Assembly (NCBI RefSeq): GCF_013620795.1
Contig: NZ_LGLW01000005.1
Coordinates: 372,001 to 436,000 of the forward strand
Source of the DNA: Pseudomonas sp. Q2-TVG4-2
GTDB lineage: Bacteria; Pseudomonadota; Gammaproteobacteria; Pseudomonadales; Pseudomonadaceae
Direction of reading: 5' to 3'
DNA length: 64,000 nucleotides
Part shown: positions 56,459-64,000 of the stretch, one piece after another
How positions within the stretch are numbered: position 1 is the first letter of the stretch
How the letters are laid out: each line of letters starts with the position of its first letter
Made by a program: the position numbers and the translations under genes
The notes under the pieces: generated by a model
Told to the model about the DNA's origin: nothing
What the model saw: only the letters and a program-made list of their open reading frames with translations
Database searches by the model: none

Positions 56459-56464
56459 CGCACC

Positions 56465-56647
56465 ATGGATATCGGGACTCTTCGCGGTCTGGGCACCATT
56501 CTTGTTTTCGTCGCCTTCATTGGCGTCGTGCTCTGGGCTTATAGCAGCAAGCGCAAGAAAAGCTTCGATGAAGCTGCCAACCTGCCCTTCGCAGACGAGC
56601 CCGACGCCAAGAAGCGTGATGAAGAAGCTTCCAGGAGTAAGAAATAA
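56465..56647 (+). CDS. ccoQ: cbb3 oxidase small subunit CcoQ
   Basis: A 60-aa membrane protein with one helix (about residues 7-26) and a charged tail (KRKKSFDEAANLPFADEPDAKKRDEEASRSKK). Its size and position between ccoO and ccoP match CcoQ, which helps stabilise the cbb3 complex. It ends one base before ccoP, whose ribosome site (AGGAG) lies in its last codons. Confidence 0.92.
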   Translation: MDIGTLRGLGTILVFVAFIGVVLWAYSSKRKKSFDEAANLPFADEPDAKKRDEEASRSKK

Positions 56648-57565
56648 ATGACCTCGTTTTGGAGTTGGTACATCACCCTGCTGAGCCTGGGGACCATTGC
56701 CGCACTGGTCTGGCTGCTGCTCGCGACTCGCAAGGGACAACGCCACGACAGCACCGAAGAAACCGTCGGCCATTCCTATGACGGCATCGAGGAATACGAC
56801 AACCCGCTCCCGCGCTGGTGGTTCATGCTGTTTGTCGCCACGGTGATCTTCGCCCTCGGTTATCTGGTGCTGTACCCGGGCCTGGGTAACTGGAAAGGCG
56901 TGATGCCGGGTTACGAAGGCGGCTGGACCCAAGTGAAGGAATGGCAGCGCGAAATGGATAAGGCGAACGAGCAATACGGCCCGCTCTACGCCAAGTTCGC
57001 ATCGATGCCCGTCGAAGAAGCCGCTCAGGATCCGCAAGCCCTGAAGATGGGCGGTCGCCTGTTCGCATCCAACTGCTCCGTCTGCCACGGCTCGGACGCT
57101 AAGGGCGCTTACGGCTTCCCCAACCTGACGGACAACGATTGGCTGTGGGGCGGCGCCCCCGAGACCATCAAGACCACCATCATGGGCGGGCGTCAGGCTG
57201 CAATGCCTGCATGGCGCGATGTCATCGGCGAGGAAGGCATTCGCAACGTTGCCGGGTATGTCCGCACCCTGGCCGGCCGGGAAATACCCGAAGGCATCAA
57301 CGCTGACATTGAGCAGGGTCAAAAGATCTTTGCCGCCAACTGTGTAGCCTGTCATGGATCTGAAGGTAAAGGCACGGAAGCCATGGGCGCACCGGACCTG
57401 ACCGATAACGTCTGGCTCTACGGCTCGAGCTTCGGACAGATTCAGCAGACCCTGCGCTACGGCCGTAACGGCCGCATGCCAGCCCAGGAGCACATCCTTG
57501 GTAACGACAAGGTGCACCTGCTGGCGGCCTATGTGTACAGCCTCTCGCAACAGTCGGAGGACTGA
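56648..57565 (+). CDS. ccoP: cbb3 oxidase dihaem subunit CcoP
   Basis: A 305-aa membrane-anchored dihaem cytochrome c that receives electrons for the oxidase. Two N-terminal helices (about residues 5-26 and 57-77) are followed by two haem domains: CxxCH at 143-147 (CSVCH) and at 232-236 (CVACH). Axial Met residues are plausible at AAMPAW and GRMPAQ. It starts immediately after ccoQ. End of the structural ccoNOQP operon; the assembly genes follow 134 bp later. Confidence 0.97.
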   Translation: MTSFWSWYITLLSLGTIAALVWLLLATRKGQRHDSTEETVGHSYDGIEEYDNPLPRWWFMLFVATVIFALGYLVLYPGLGNWKGVMPGYEGGWTQVKEWQREMDKANEQYGPLYAKFASMPVEEAAQDPQALKMGGRLFASNCSVCHGSDAKGAYGFPNLTDNDWLWGGAPETIKTTIMGGRQAAMPAWRDVIGEEGIRNVAGYVRTLAGREIPEGINADIEQGQKIFAANCVACHGSEGKGTEAMGAPDLTDNVWLYGSSFGQIQQTLRYGRNGRMPAQEHILGNDKVHLLAAYVYSLSQQSED

Positions 57566-57644
57566 CAGGCAATCCAGGCGCGACCCACGGTCGCACCTGA
57601 TGTCAGCCATCGAGGCGTACCATTTGCAGCAGGTCAGTTAAGGA

Positions 57645-57670
57645 TCCCGGTCGGCATGTATCGACCGGGA
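57645..57670 (+). promoter_or_regulatory. Hairpin between ccoP and ccoG
   Basis: A perfect 9-bp stem (TCCCGGTCG with CGACCGGGA) and an 8-nt loop, 79 bp past the ccoP stop and 29 bp before ccoG. No T-run. It may attenuate read-through into, or control, the maturation genes. Confidence 0.5.
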
Positions 57671-57699
57671 CGCTCACCCTCCGCCGTGGTACGTATTCG

Positions 57700-59112
57700 A
57701 TGTCCGAGCAAATCCCCGTTCATGATGTAACTCCCCCGGCCAAGGTCAACGCATCATCCGACCTCTATGCCGCTCGCGAAAAAATCTATACCCGCTCCTT
57801 CACCGGCCTGTTCCGTAATCTGCGACTCGCAGGCGGTGCGCTGCTCTTCCTGCTCTATTTCGGCACCGTGTGGCTGAACTGGAACGGCCGCCAGGCTGTC
57901 TGGTGGGACCTGCCCGAGCGCAAGTTCTACATATTTGGCGCCACGTTCTGGCCCCAGGACTTCATTCTGCTGTCGGCGTTGCTGATCATCTGCGCGTTCG
58001 GGCTGTTCTTCATCACTGTGTTCGCCGGCCGCGTCTGGTGTGGCTATACGTGCCCCCAAAGCGTGTTCACCTGGGTTTTCATGTGGGCTGAAAAAGTCAC
58101 CGAAGGTGATCGTAACCAGCGCATGAAGCTCGACAAGGCGCCCATGAGTGCCAACAAGTTTCTACGCAAATTGGCCAAGCATTCGATTTGGCTAGGCGTC
58201 TCTCTGGCTACCGCTGTCACCTTTGTTGGCTACTTCACCCCGATCCGAGATCTGGTGCCTGATCTGCTGAACTTCCAAGTGGGCGGCTGGGCATTGTTTT
58301 GGGTGGGTTTCTTTACCCTGGCGACCTACGGCAACGCCGGTTATCTGCGTGAGCAGGTGTGCATCTACATGTGCCCCTACGCACGCTTCCAGAGTGTGAT
58401 GTTCGACCAGGACACGTTGATCGTCTCTTACGACCCGCGTCGCGGCGAGCGCCGCGGGCCACGGAAGAAGGAGGCCGACTACAAGACCATGGGACTCGGT
58501 GATTGCATCGATTGCACCATGTGCGTACAGGTTTGCCCCACCGGCATCGACATCCGCGACGGCCTACAGATCGAATGCATTGGCTGCGCGGCTTGCATCG
58601 ATGCCTGCGACACCATCATGGACAAGATGAACTACCCTCGCGGGCTGATCAGCTACACCACCGAGCACAACCTGTCGGGGCAGAAAACCCACCTGGCCCG
58701 GCCGCGCCTGATGGGCTATGCCGTTGCGCTGGTCGCCATGATGGGTGTGTTCGTCTACGCAGTCACCGATCGCTCTCTGGTCAAGCTCGACGTTCTCAAG
58801 GATCGCGTGCTCTATCGTGAAAACGAGCAAGGCAGGATCGAGAACGTCTACACGCTGAAGGTGATGAACAAGGCTCAAGATGGGCAGACCTTCGTTATCG
58901 AGGCCACTGGCCTGGATGGTCTGCAGTATGAAGGGCGCAATGAGATCCGCGCCGAGGCCGGTGAACTGGTCACCGTTCCGGTGGAGCTTTCGGTTGCCCC
59001 CGAGCAGCTTCCCTCGAGCACCAACGACATCGTCTTCCACGTCAAGTCGGCGGATGATTCCTCAATCGAAGACGAAGCGGAAAGCCGTTTCATCGGCCCA
59101 AGCATTCGCTGA
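57700..59112 (+). CDS. ccoG: cbb3 oxidase accessory protein CcoG
   Basis: A 470-aa membrane ferredoxin-like protein required for, or helping, cbb3 assembly, probably by reducing copper. About five helices with Cys-rich loops: GYTCPQSVFTW, CIYMCPYARFQ, and the two-cluster ferredoxin segment CIDCTMCVQVCPTGIDIR with CIGCAACIDACD. The C-terminal periplasmic domain (about residues 360-470) is immunoglobulin-like. It starts MSEQIPVHDVTPP. First gene of ccoGHIS. Confidence 0.94.
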   Translation: MSEQIPVHDVTPPAKVNASSDLYAAREKIYTRSFTGLFRNLRLAGGALLFLLYFGTVWLNWNGRQAVWWDLPERKFYIFGATFWPQDFILLSALLIICAFGLFFITVFAGRVWCGYTCPQSVFTWVFMWAEKVTEGDRNQRMKLDKAPMSANKFLRKLAKHSIWLGVSLATAVTFVGYFTPIRDLVPDLLNFQVGGWALFWVGFFTLATYGNAGYLREQVCIYMCPYARFQSVMFDQDTLIVSYDPRRGERRGPRKKEADYKTMGLGDCIDCTMCVQVCPTGIDIRDGLQIECIGCAACIDACDTIMDKMNYPRGLISYTTEHNLSGQKTHLARPRLMGYAVALVAMMGVFVYAVTDRSLVKLDVLKDRVLYRENEQGRIENVYTLKVMNKAQDGQTFVIEATGLDGLQYEGRNEIRAEAGELVTVPVELSVAPEQLPSSTNDIVFHVKSADDSSIEDEAESRFIGPSIR

Positions 59113-59122
59113 CAGGTAGCAC

Positions 59123-59626
59123 ATGAGTAATTCAGACCAAGAGAACACCCGTTGGTACACCCAGTTCTGGGCCTGGTTCGTCATTGGCATCTTGCTGATA
59201 TCGGTAATTCTCGGCACCTCGATGCTTACCATCGCGATCCGCAATGCCGATACCCTGGTATCGGATAACTATTACGACGCCGGCAAGGGCATCAACCAGT
59301 CACTGGAGCGCGAGAAACTCGCCGAGCGTCTGCAACTACAAGCTCAGCTGACGCTCAACGACGAGCGCGGGCTGGCCGAAGTACAGCTGAGCGGTCACAG
59401 CGGACCGCAGCAATTGGTGCTGAATCTGCTCTCCCCGACTCAGCCCGAACGCGATCGCCGCATTGTTCTCCAGCCTCAGGGCAACGGCTTCTATCAGGGG
59501 CAGATGCAGGAGCCGGTCACCGGTAGGCGCTTCGTTGAACTGCTCGGTCGCGAGGGTGATCAGGACTGGCGCCTGTTCGAGGAAAAGGAAATCGTAAGCG
59601 GCCAGACACTCGAACTGAGCTACTGA
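59123..59626 (+). CDS. ccoH: cbb3 oxidase assembly protein CcoH (FixH)
   Basis: A 167-aa single-helix membrane protein (helix about residues 12-36) with a periplasmic domain of the FixH family, needed for stable cbb3 assembly. It begins [28 protein letters not shown], and [17 protein letters not shown] after the helix is conserved-looking. It lies 10 bp after ccoG and 7 bp before ccoI. Confidence 0.93.
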   Translation: MSNSDQENTRWYTQFWAWFVIGILLISVILGTSMLTIAIRNADTLVSDNYYDAGKGINQSLEREKLAERLQLQAQLTLNDERGLAEVQLSGHSGPQQLVLNLLSPTQPERDRRIVLQPQGNGFYQGQMQEPVTGRRFVELLGREGDQDWRLFEEKEIVSGQTLELSY

Positions 59627-59633
59627 TCAATCA

Positions 59634-62078
59634 ATGGCGAGTCCAACCCCCTGCTATCACTGCGGCCTGCCGGTCCCTGTCGGCAGCGCTTATCAGGCCC
59701 GCGTGCTCAGCGAGCAGCGGGCAATGTGCTGTCCGGGCTGCCAGGCGGTCGCAGAGGCGATCGTTCTGGGCGGGTTGGAGAGCTACTACCTGCATCGCAG
59801 CGATGCCTCCATCAATCCCGGCGTTTTACCGCAGGCACTTACCGAAGAGCTGGCGCTGTACGACCGCAAGGACGTGCAACAGCCGTTCGTGCAGCGCCAA
59901 GGAGAGTTGGCTAGCACCTCCCTGATGATCGAAGGCATCAGCTGTGCCGCCTGTGGTTGGCTGATAGAAAAACACCTGCGCGGACTCGACGGCATCACCG
60001 AGGCCAGCCTGAACCTTTCCAGCCATCGTTTGCGGGTGCGCTGGAACGATGCGACCCTGCCGCTCAGCGAACTGCTCGCCGAGCTGCGGCGCATCGGTTA
60101 CGCCGCACATCCCTACCAGGCCGATCAGGCCGCCGAGCGCCTTGCCCAGGAAAATCGACGCAGCATGCGCCAACTGGGTGTGACCGGGTTGCTATGGATG
60201 CAGGTGATGATGGCGACCATGGCGACCTGGCCGGAATTCAATATCGACCTTTCGCCAGGGATGGCCAGCATCCTGCGCTGGACCGCCCTGCTGCTGACCA
60301 CTCCTATCGTTTTCTATTGCTGCACCGATTTCTTCAAGGGTGCGCTGCGCGATCTACGCACCCGCCACCTGACCATGGACGTTTCGGTTTCACTGGCGAT
60401 CGGCGGTGCCTATGTCGCCGGCATCTGGTCGACCATAACCGGTCAGGGCGAACTGTATTTCGACGCCGTGGGCATGTTCGCATTGTTTCTGCTTGCCGGA
60501 CGCTTTCTCGAGCGTCGCGCCCGGGAACGCACCGCCGCAGCCACCGCACAGCTGGTCAATTTGTTACCGGCGTCCTGCCTGAAACTTGCCGAAGACGGCC
60601 AAACGGTGCGCATTCTGCTCAGCGAGCTGCAACTCGGCGATGAGGTACTGGTGCATCCAGGCGCACTGATCCCGGCGGATGGCCGTATCCTCAGCGGGCA
60701 GTCGAGCATCGACGAATCGGTCCTCACCGGCGAATATCTGCCGCAGGCACGAAGCGTTGGTGACGCCGTCACCGCCGGAACACTCAACGTCGAAGGCGCG
60801 CTGACCATCGAAGTCAAAGCGCTGGGTGACAACACTCGCCTGTCCGCCATTGTCGGCCTGCTGGAACGCGCCCAGTCGGACAAGCCGCGCCTCGCCGAAC
60901 TGGCCGACCGGGTCGCGCAATGGTTCTTGCTGATCGTGCTGTTGACAGCCGCTGTCGTCGGCCTCGTCTGGTGGCAGATCGACCCGCAACGCGCGTTCTG
61001 GATCGTCCTCGCCTTGTTGGTCGCCACCTGCCCCTGCGCCCTGTCACTGGCGACTCCGACCGCTCTGACAACAGCCACCGGAACGCTGCATAAACTTGGG
61101 CTATTGCTTACCCGCGGGCACGTCCTGGAGGGGCTCAACCACATTGACACCGTGATCTTCGACAAAACCGGCACTCTGACCGAAGGACGTCTGACCTTGC
61201 GCGAGGTTCGCCCGCTGGCCGAGCTGGACGCCAGCGCCTGTCTGGAGCTGGCCGCCGCGCTGGAAAACCGCTCCGAGCATCCGATTGCCAGAGCCTTCGG
61301 CCGGGCGCCGCAGGCGGCTGACACTGTGGAAAGCATTCCCGGACTGGGCCTGCAAGGATCGGTCGCGAGACGCACGCTGCGCATTGGTCAGCCCGAGTTC
61401 GTTGCGGCCGGTTACGCGGGCACCGCTCCCGCCATTCCGGGGGGCCAAGGGCAATGGCTGCTGCTGGGCGACACGCACGGACCGCTGGCGTGGCTGGTGC
61501 TCAATGATCGTCTGCGCGAGGACGCGCCTGAGCTGCTACACGCCTGCCAACGCCGCGGCTGGAGAACCGTACTGCTATCTGGCGACAGCTCGCCAATGGT
61601 CGGCGAGATCGCCCGGCAGCTAGGCATCGAGGATGCGCACGGCGGGATGACGCCAACCGATAAGCTCGCTCATCTGCAGCGGTTACAAGCCGAGGGTTGC
61701 CGGGTGCTGATGTTGGGCGATGGCGTCAATGATGCGCCGGTCCTGGCGGCTGCAGACATAAGCGTGGCCATGGGAACGGCGACCGACCTGGCCAAGACCA
61801 GCGCTGATGCTGTCCTGCTCAGCAATCGTCTCGGCAGTCTGGTACAGGCATTCGCTGTGGCGCGCCGCAGCCGCCGAATTATTATCGAGAACCTTGCCTG
61901 GGCGAGCCTTTATAACGGCCTGATACTGCCGTTCGCCGCCATTGGCTGGGTGACGCCGCTATGGGCGGCGCTGGGTATGTCGGCAAGTTCGCTGTTGGTA
62001 GTGCTTAATGCCATGCGGTTGATCCGCCTGCCCGATCAGCCGCCGCCCCGACAACCGGCTCTGCCTGGCGTAGGATAA
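59634..62078 (+). CDS. ccoI: Copper-exporting P-type ATPase CcoI (FixI)
   Basis: An 814-aa P1B ATPase that supplies copper for CcoN. Order: an N-terminal Cys-rich region ([15 protein letters not shown]); a heavy-metal-binding domain with [14 protein letters not shown]; membrane helices with the CPC motif in [15 protein letters not shown]; the phosphorylation site DKTGTLTEG; and [20 protein letters not shown]. Typical of the CcoI/FixI branch dedicated to oxidase maturation. Begins 7 bp after ccoH. Confidence 0.96.
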   Translation: MASPTPCYHCGLPVPVGSAYQARVLSEQRAMCCPGCQAVAEAIVLGGLESYYLHRSDASINPGVLPQALTEELALYDRKDVQQPFVQRQGELASTSLMIEGISCAACGWLIEKHLRGLDGITEASLNLSSHRLRVRWNDATLPLSELLAELRRIGYAAHPYQADQAAERLAQENRRSMRQLGVTGLLWMQVMMATMATWPEFNIDLSPGMASILRWTALLLTTPIVFYCCTDFFKGALRDLRTRHLTMDVSVSLAIGGAYVAGIWSTITGQGELYFDAVGMFALFLLAGRFLERRARERTAAATAQLVNLLPASCLKLAEDGQTVRILLSELQLGDEVLVHPGALIPADGRILSGQSSIDESVLTGEYLPQARSVGDAVTAGTLNVEGALTIEVKALGDNTRLSAIVGLLERAQSDKPRLAELADRVAQWFLLIVLLTAAVVGLVWWQIDPQRAFWIVLALLVATCPCALSLATPTALTTATGTLHKLGLLLTRGHVLEGLNHIDTVIFDKTGTLTEGRLTLREVRPLAELDASACLELAAALENRSEHPIARAFGRAPQAADTVESIPGLGLQGSVARRTLRIGQPEFVAAGYAGTAPAIPGGQGQWLLLGDTHGPLAWLVLNDRLREDAPELLHACQRRGWRTVLLSGDSSPMVGEIARQLGIEDAHGGMTPTDKLAHLQRLQAEGCRVLMLGDGVNDAPVLAAADISVAMGTATDLAKTSADAVLLSNRLGSLVQAFAVARRSRRIIIENLAWASLYNGLILPFAAIGWVTPLWAALGMSASSLLVVLNAMRLIRLPDQPPPRQPALPGVG

Positions 62079-62126
62079 CTCCACGACCTTTCTGCCTCGC
62101 TTGCCGCACCGTTTCCGGAGGCCCTT

Positions 62127-62336
62127 ATGGCCGCACTTTACATTCTGATTCCCGTCGCCGTGGTTCTGGTCGCATTGGCCATCTGGGTATTTTTCTGGGC
62201 GGTCGACAGTGGCCAGTACGACGATCTGGACGGCCCCGCCCACAGCATCCTGTTCGACGAGGAAGACCCCAAGCATCGCGCAGGCATCGAGCAAGCGGAA
62301 AAGAGCAACGACGACGGAAAGCCCGATCGTGGCTGA
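62127..62336 (+). CDS. ccoS: cbb3 oxidase maturation protein CcoS
   Basis: A 69-aa single-helix protein (helix about residues 4-27, LYILIPVAVVLVALAIWVFFWAVDSGQYDDLDGPAHSILFDEE). The conserved GQYDDLDGPAH segment identifies CcoS, required for cofactor insertion into CcoN. GGAGG precedes the ATG. Its stop overlaps the next gene. Confidence 0.94.
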   Translation: MAALYILIPVAVVLVALAIWVFFWAVDSGQYDDLDGPAHSILFDEEDPKHRAGIEQAEKSNDDGKPDRG

Positions 62337-63054
62337 ACTGCTACCGCTGATGGTGTCTGCGCTGGTACTCGGCCTGCTGGGTGGCGGACATTGCCTGGGT
62401 ATGTGCGGCGGCTTGATGGGCGCGCTAACGATGGCGACTCCGCAGGACCAGCGCGGCAAACGTTTGCGTTTCCTGATCGCTTACAACCTTGGACGGGTTC
62501 TCAGCTATGCCAGCGCGGGTCTGCTCATCGGGCTGGCCGGTTGGGCAGTCGCGAACAGCCCAGCAGCTATGGCGTTGCGCGTCGTAGCTGCACTGCTGTT
62601 GATCAGTATGGGCCTCTACCTGGCCGGCTGGTGGAGCGGTTTGACGCGAATCGAGGCGTTGGGACGGGGACTGTGGCGTCATATCCAGCCATTCGCCAGC
62701 CGGCTCATGCCGGTCAGGAGCATACCGCGTGCTTTGCTGCTCGGCGCGCTCTGGGGCTGGCTACCCTGCGGTCTGGTTTACAGTACCTTGCTCTGGGCCG
62801 CGAGCCAAGGCGACGCGCTGGACAGCGCGCTGTTGATGCTGGCGTTCGGTATTGGCACTTGGCCCGTACTGCTGGCAACCGGCCTGGCGGCCGAGCGACT
62901 TACCGCCGTATTGCGTAAACGCGGCGTGCGGGTACTCGGCGGGATCACAGTCATTCTGTTCGGCGTATGGACGCTCCCTGGGCCCCATCAGCAATGGCTG
63001 ATGGGGCATGGCAGCGGTCCGACTCAGCAGGCACCCGCCCATCTTCATCACTGA
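62329..63054 (+). CDS. SafE/DsbD_2-like membrane protein
   Basis: A 241-aa membrane protein with six or so helices, of the DsbD_2/sulfite-exporter TauE-SafE-like group. Its GGGHCLGMCGGLMGAL motif with Cys-x-x-x-Cys in the first helix and GWLPCGLVYSTLLWA in the fourth are diagnostic. It ends in a His-rich tail (QQAPAHLHH). I start at GTG 62329, overlapping ccoS by 8 bp, which implies coupling. P. aeruginosa also carries such a gene after ccoGHIS. The Cys pairs and location suggest a copper or thiol role in oxidase maturation; this is inference. Confidence 0.85.
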   Translation: MAELLPLMVSALVLGLLGGGHCLGMCGGLMGALTMATPQDQRGKRLRFLIAYNLGRVLSYASAGLLIGLAGWAVANSPAAMALRVVAALLLISMGLYLAGWWSGLTRIEALGRGLWRHIQPFASRLMPVRSIPRALLLGALWGWLPCGLVYSTLLWAASQGDALDSALLMLAFGIGTWPVLLATGLAAERLTAVLRKRGVRVLGGITVILFGVWTLPGPHQQWLMGHGSGPTQQAPAHLHH

Positions 63055-63110
63055 AAACGGCAAACAGGCAGCCGCACATGGCAAGCCCTGCCTCAACACC
63101 ACGTATTAGG

Positions 63111-63938
63111 TCAGGGCTCTTTCGGTAATTGACGCTTGTGTGCCGATTTGTCGTAGGTCTCGACGATGATGCGGGCCGCCTCGTCGGGCACCGACCGGCC
63201 TTGCAGAAAGGCATCGATATTCTGGTAGCTCACTCCATGGGCCTCCTCGTCCGGCTTGCCAGGAGAAAGCTCCTCGAGATCGGCCGTCGGGATCTTCTTT
63301 ACCAACTGCTCGGGCGCACCCAACGCGGCGGCTAGCTCACGCACCTGGTGCTTTACCAGGCCAGCCAGGGGCGTCAGATCGCAGGCGCCGTCGCCGAACT
63401 TGGTAAAGAACCCCATCACCGCTTCGGCCGCATGATCGGTGCCGATAACCAGTCCCTGCCGAGCGTTAGCAATGGTGTACTGAGCCACCATGCGCATCCG
63501 CGCTTTGGTGTTGCCGAGCACGAAGTCGCGCTTCTCCGGCGTCAATGCTTCTAGCGCCTCAGTAGCACGTGACAGTCCTTGCACGGCGGCGCCTATGTTG
63601 ATCGTATGGCATTCATCCGGCTTGATCGTATCGACCGCCAACTGAGCCTCGTCCTCATCATGCTGCACCTGATAAGGCAGCCGGACCGCAATGAAGCGGT
63701 AGTCTTCACCCTCCCCTGCGGCACGCATGCCTTCCACCGCACGTTGCGCGAGCAGGCCTGCCGTGGTCGAGTCAACTCCGCCACTGATTCCCAAAACCAG
63801 GGTCTTCAGACCGGATTCGCGCAGGCAGGCTTGGATAAAGGCGACTCGCCGGTCGATCTCGGCCTGTACAGCGGCAAAACTATCGAAGGGTGGGCGAACA
63901 TGGAGTGCGGCAGCGATCTCTTGCTGGCGGCTGTGCAT
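63111..63938 (-). CDS. nadE: NAD+ synthetase
   Basis: A 275-aa ammonia-type NAD+ synthase that amidates nicotinate adenine dinucleotide. The ATP pyrophosphatase P-loop is [18 protein letters not shown] (Ser52-Gly-Gly-Val-Asp-Ser). [29 protein letters not shown] follows, then [21 protein letters not shown]. There is no glutaminase domain, so free ammonia is the expected nitrogen source. AGGAGA precedes ATG 63938. It is convergent with the oxidase cluster. The 62 bp beyond it are too short to identify a neighbour. Confidence 0.96.
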   Translation of the reverse strand: MHSRQQEIAAALHVRPPFDSFAAVQAEIDRRVAFIQACLRESGLKTLVLGISGGVDSTTAGLLAQRAVEGMRAAGEGEDYRFIAVRLPYQVQHDEDEAQLAVDTIKPDECHTINIGAAVQGLSRATEALEALTPEKRDFVLGNTKARMRMVAQYTIANARQGLVIGTDHAAEAVMGFFTKFGDGACDLTPLAGLVKHQVRELAAALGAPEQLVKKIPTADLEELSPGKPDEEAHGVSYQNIDAFLQGRSVPDEAARIIVETYDKSAHKRQLPKEP

Positions 63939-64000
63939 GAATTTCTCCTGTGCGGATGGACGATTCGGTTCGGGCTCCTAGTTTGACTAATCCGACCACA

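Noticed and set aside
63939..64000. Possible end of a neighbouring gene such as pncB upstream of nadE
   Set aside because: Only 62 bp remain; one minus-strand frame is open but too short to recognise.

Overview
The window looks like chromosomal backbone from a Pseudomonas-type gammaproteobacterium, most likely the Stutzerimonas (Pseudomonas stutzeri) group. The evidence is a high-GC sequence, Pseudomonas-like gene orders (fabA-fabB-chemoreceptor; gltA / sdhCDAB-sucAB-lpd-sucCD / braB; smc-zipA-ligA; tusA-rlmM-acnA-aer beside the cco cluster), and extragenic repeats of a Pseudomonas type. The genus assignment is inference. I see no rRNA, tRNA, CRISPR array, prophage or intact insertion sequence.

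Layout. 1-12.3 kb: end of fabA, fabB, a Na+/serine-threonine symporter, a chemoreceptor, an exported amidohydrolase with a TTG start, htpG behind a near-consensus heat-shock promoter, an unrecognised membrane protein, two overlapping hotdog thioesterases, a DUF599 membrane protein and a branched-chain amino acid carrier. 12.6-25.7 kb: the TCA-cycle block. Nine genes, sdhC-D-A-B-sucA-sucB-lpd-sucC-sucD, run leftwards to one strong terminator, with gltA divergent. The 362-bp divergent region holds a good sigma70-type promoter in each direction, and several strong hairpins lie between the block's cistrons. 26-31.9 kb: a small YkgJ-type cysteine protein, a broken DUF486 transporter gene, ppnP, and a flagellar filament cassette (fliC-flaG-fliD-fliS-fliT, leftward) whose fliC has an exact sigma28 promoter. 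31.9-40.6 kb: ligA, zipA, smc and moaA, separated by repeat-bearing gaps.

40.8-46.7 kb: a potassium channel and a compact aa3/caa3-type cytochrome c oxidase cluster. The latter has a lipoprotein subunit II with a C-terminal haem c domain, a fused subunit I-III and a small membrane protein, flanked by CopD-like and DUF2231 membrane proteins. 46.8-53.7 kb: tusA, rlmM, acnA, an Aer-type redox chemoreceptor with its own sigma28 promoter, and an alpha/beta hydrolase. 53.8-63.1 kb: the cbb3 oxidase region. An eroded ccoN remnant precedes an intact ccoNOQP operon and the maturation genes ccoGHIS, followed by a SafE/DsbD_2-like membrane protein. nadE closes the window.

Functionally the window is rich in aerobic and microaerobic energy metabolism: most of the TCA cycle, two terminal oxidase systems, and an energy-taxis receptor that would steer swimming toward suitable redox conditions. 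I found no convincing new multi-gene system. The most informative unusual signals are the tandem-oxidase fossil (ccoN remnant plus a candidate ANR box), the compact caa3-like cluster without assembly factors beside it, the structured gaps in the TCA operon, and the two near-identical palindromic terminators bracketing aer.
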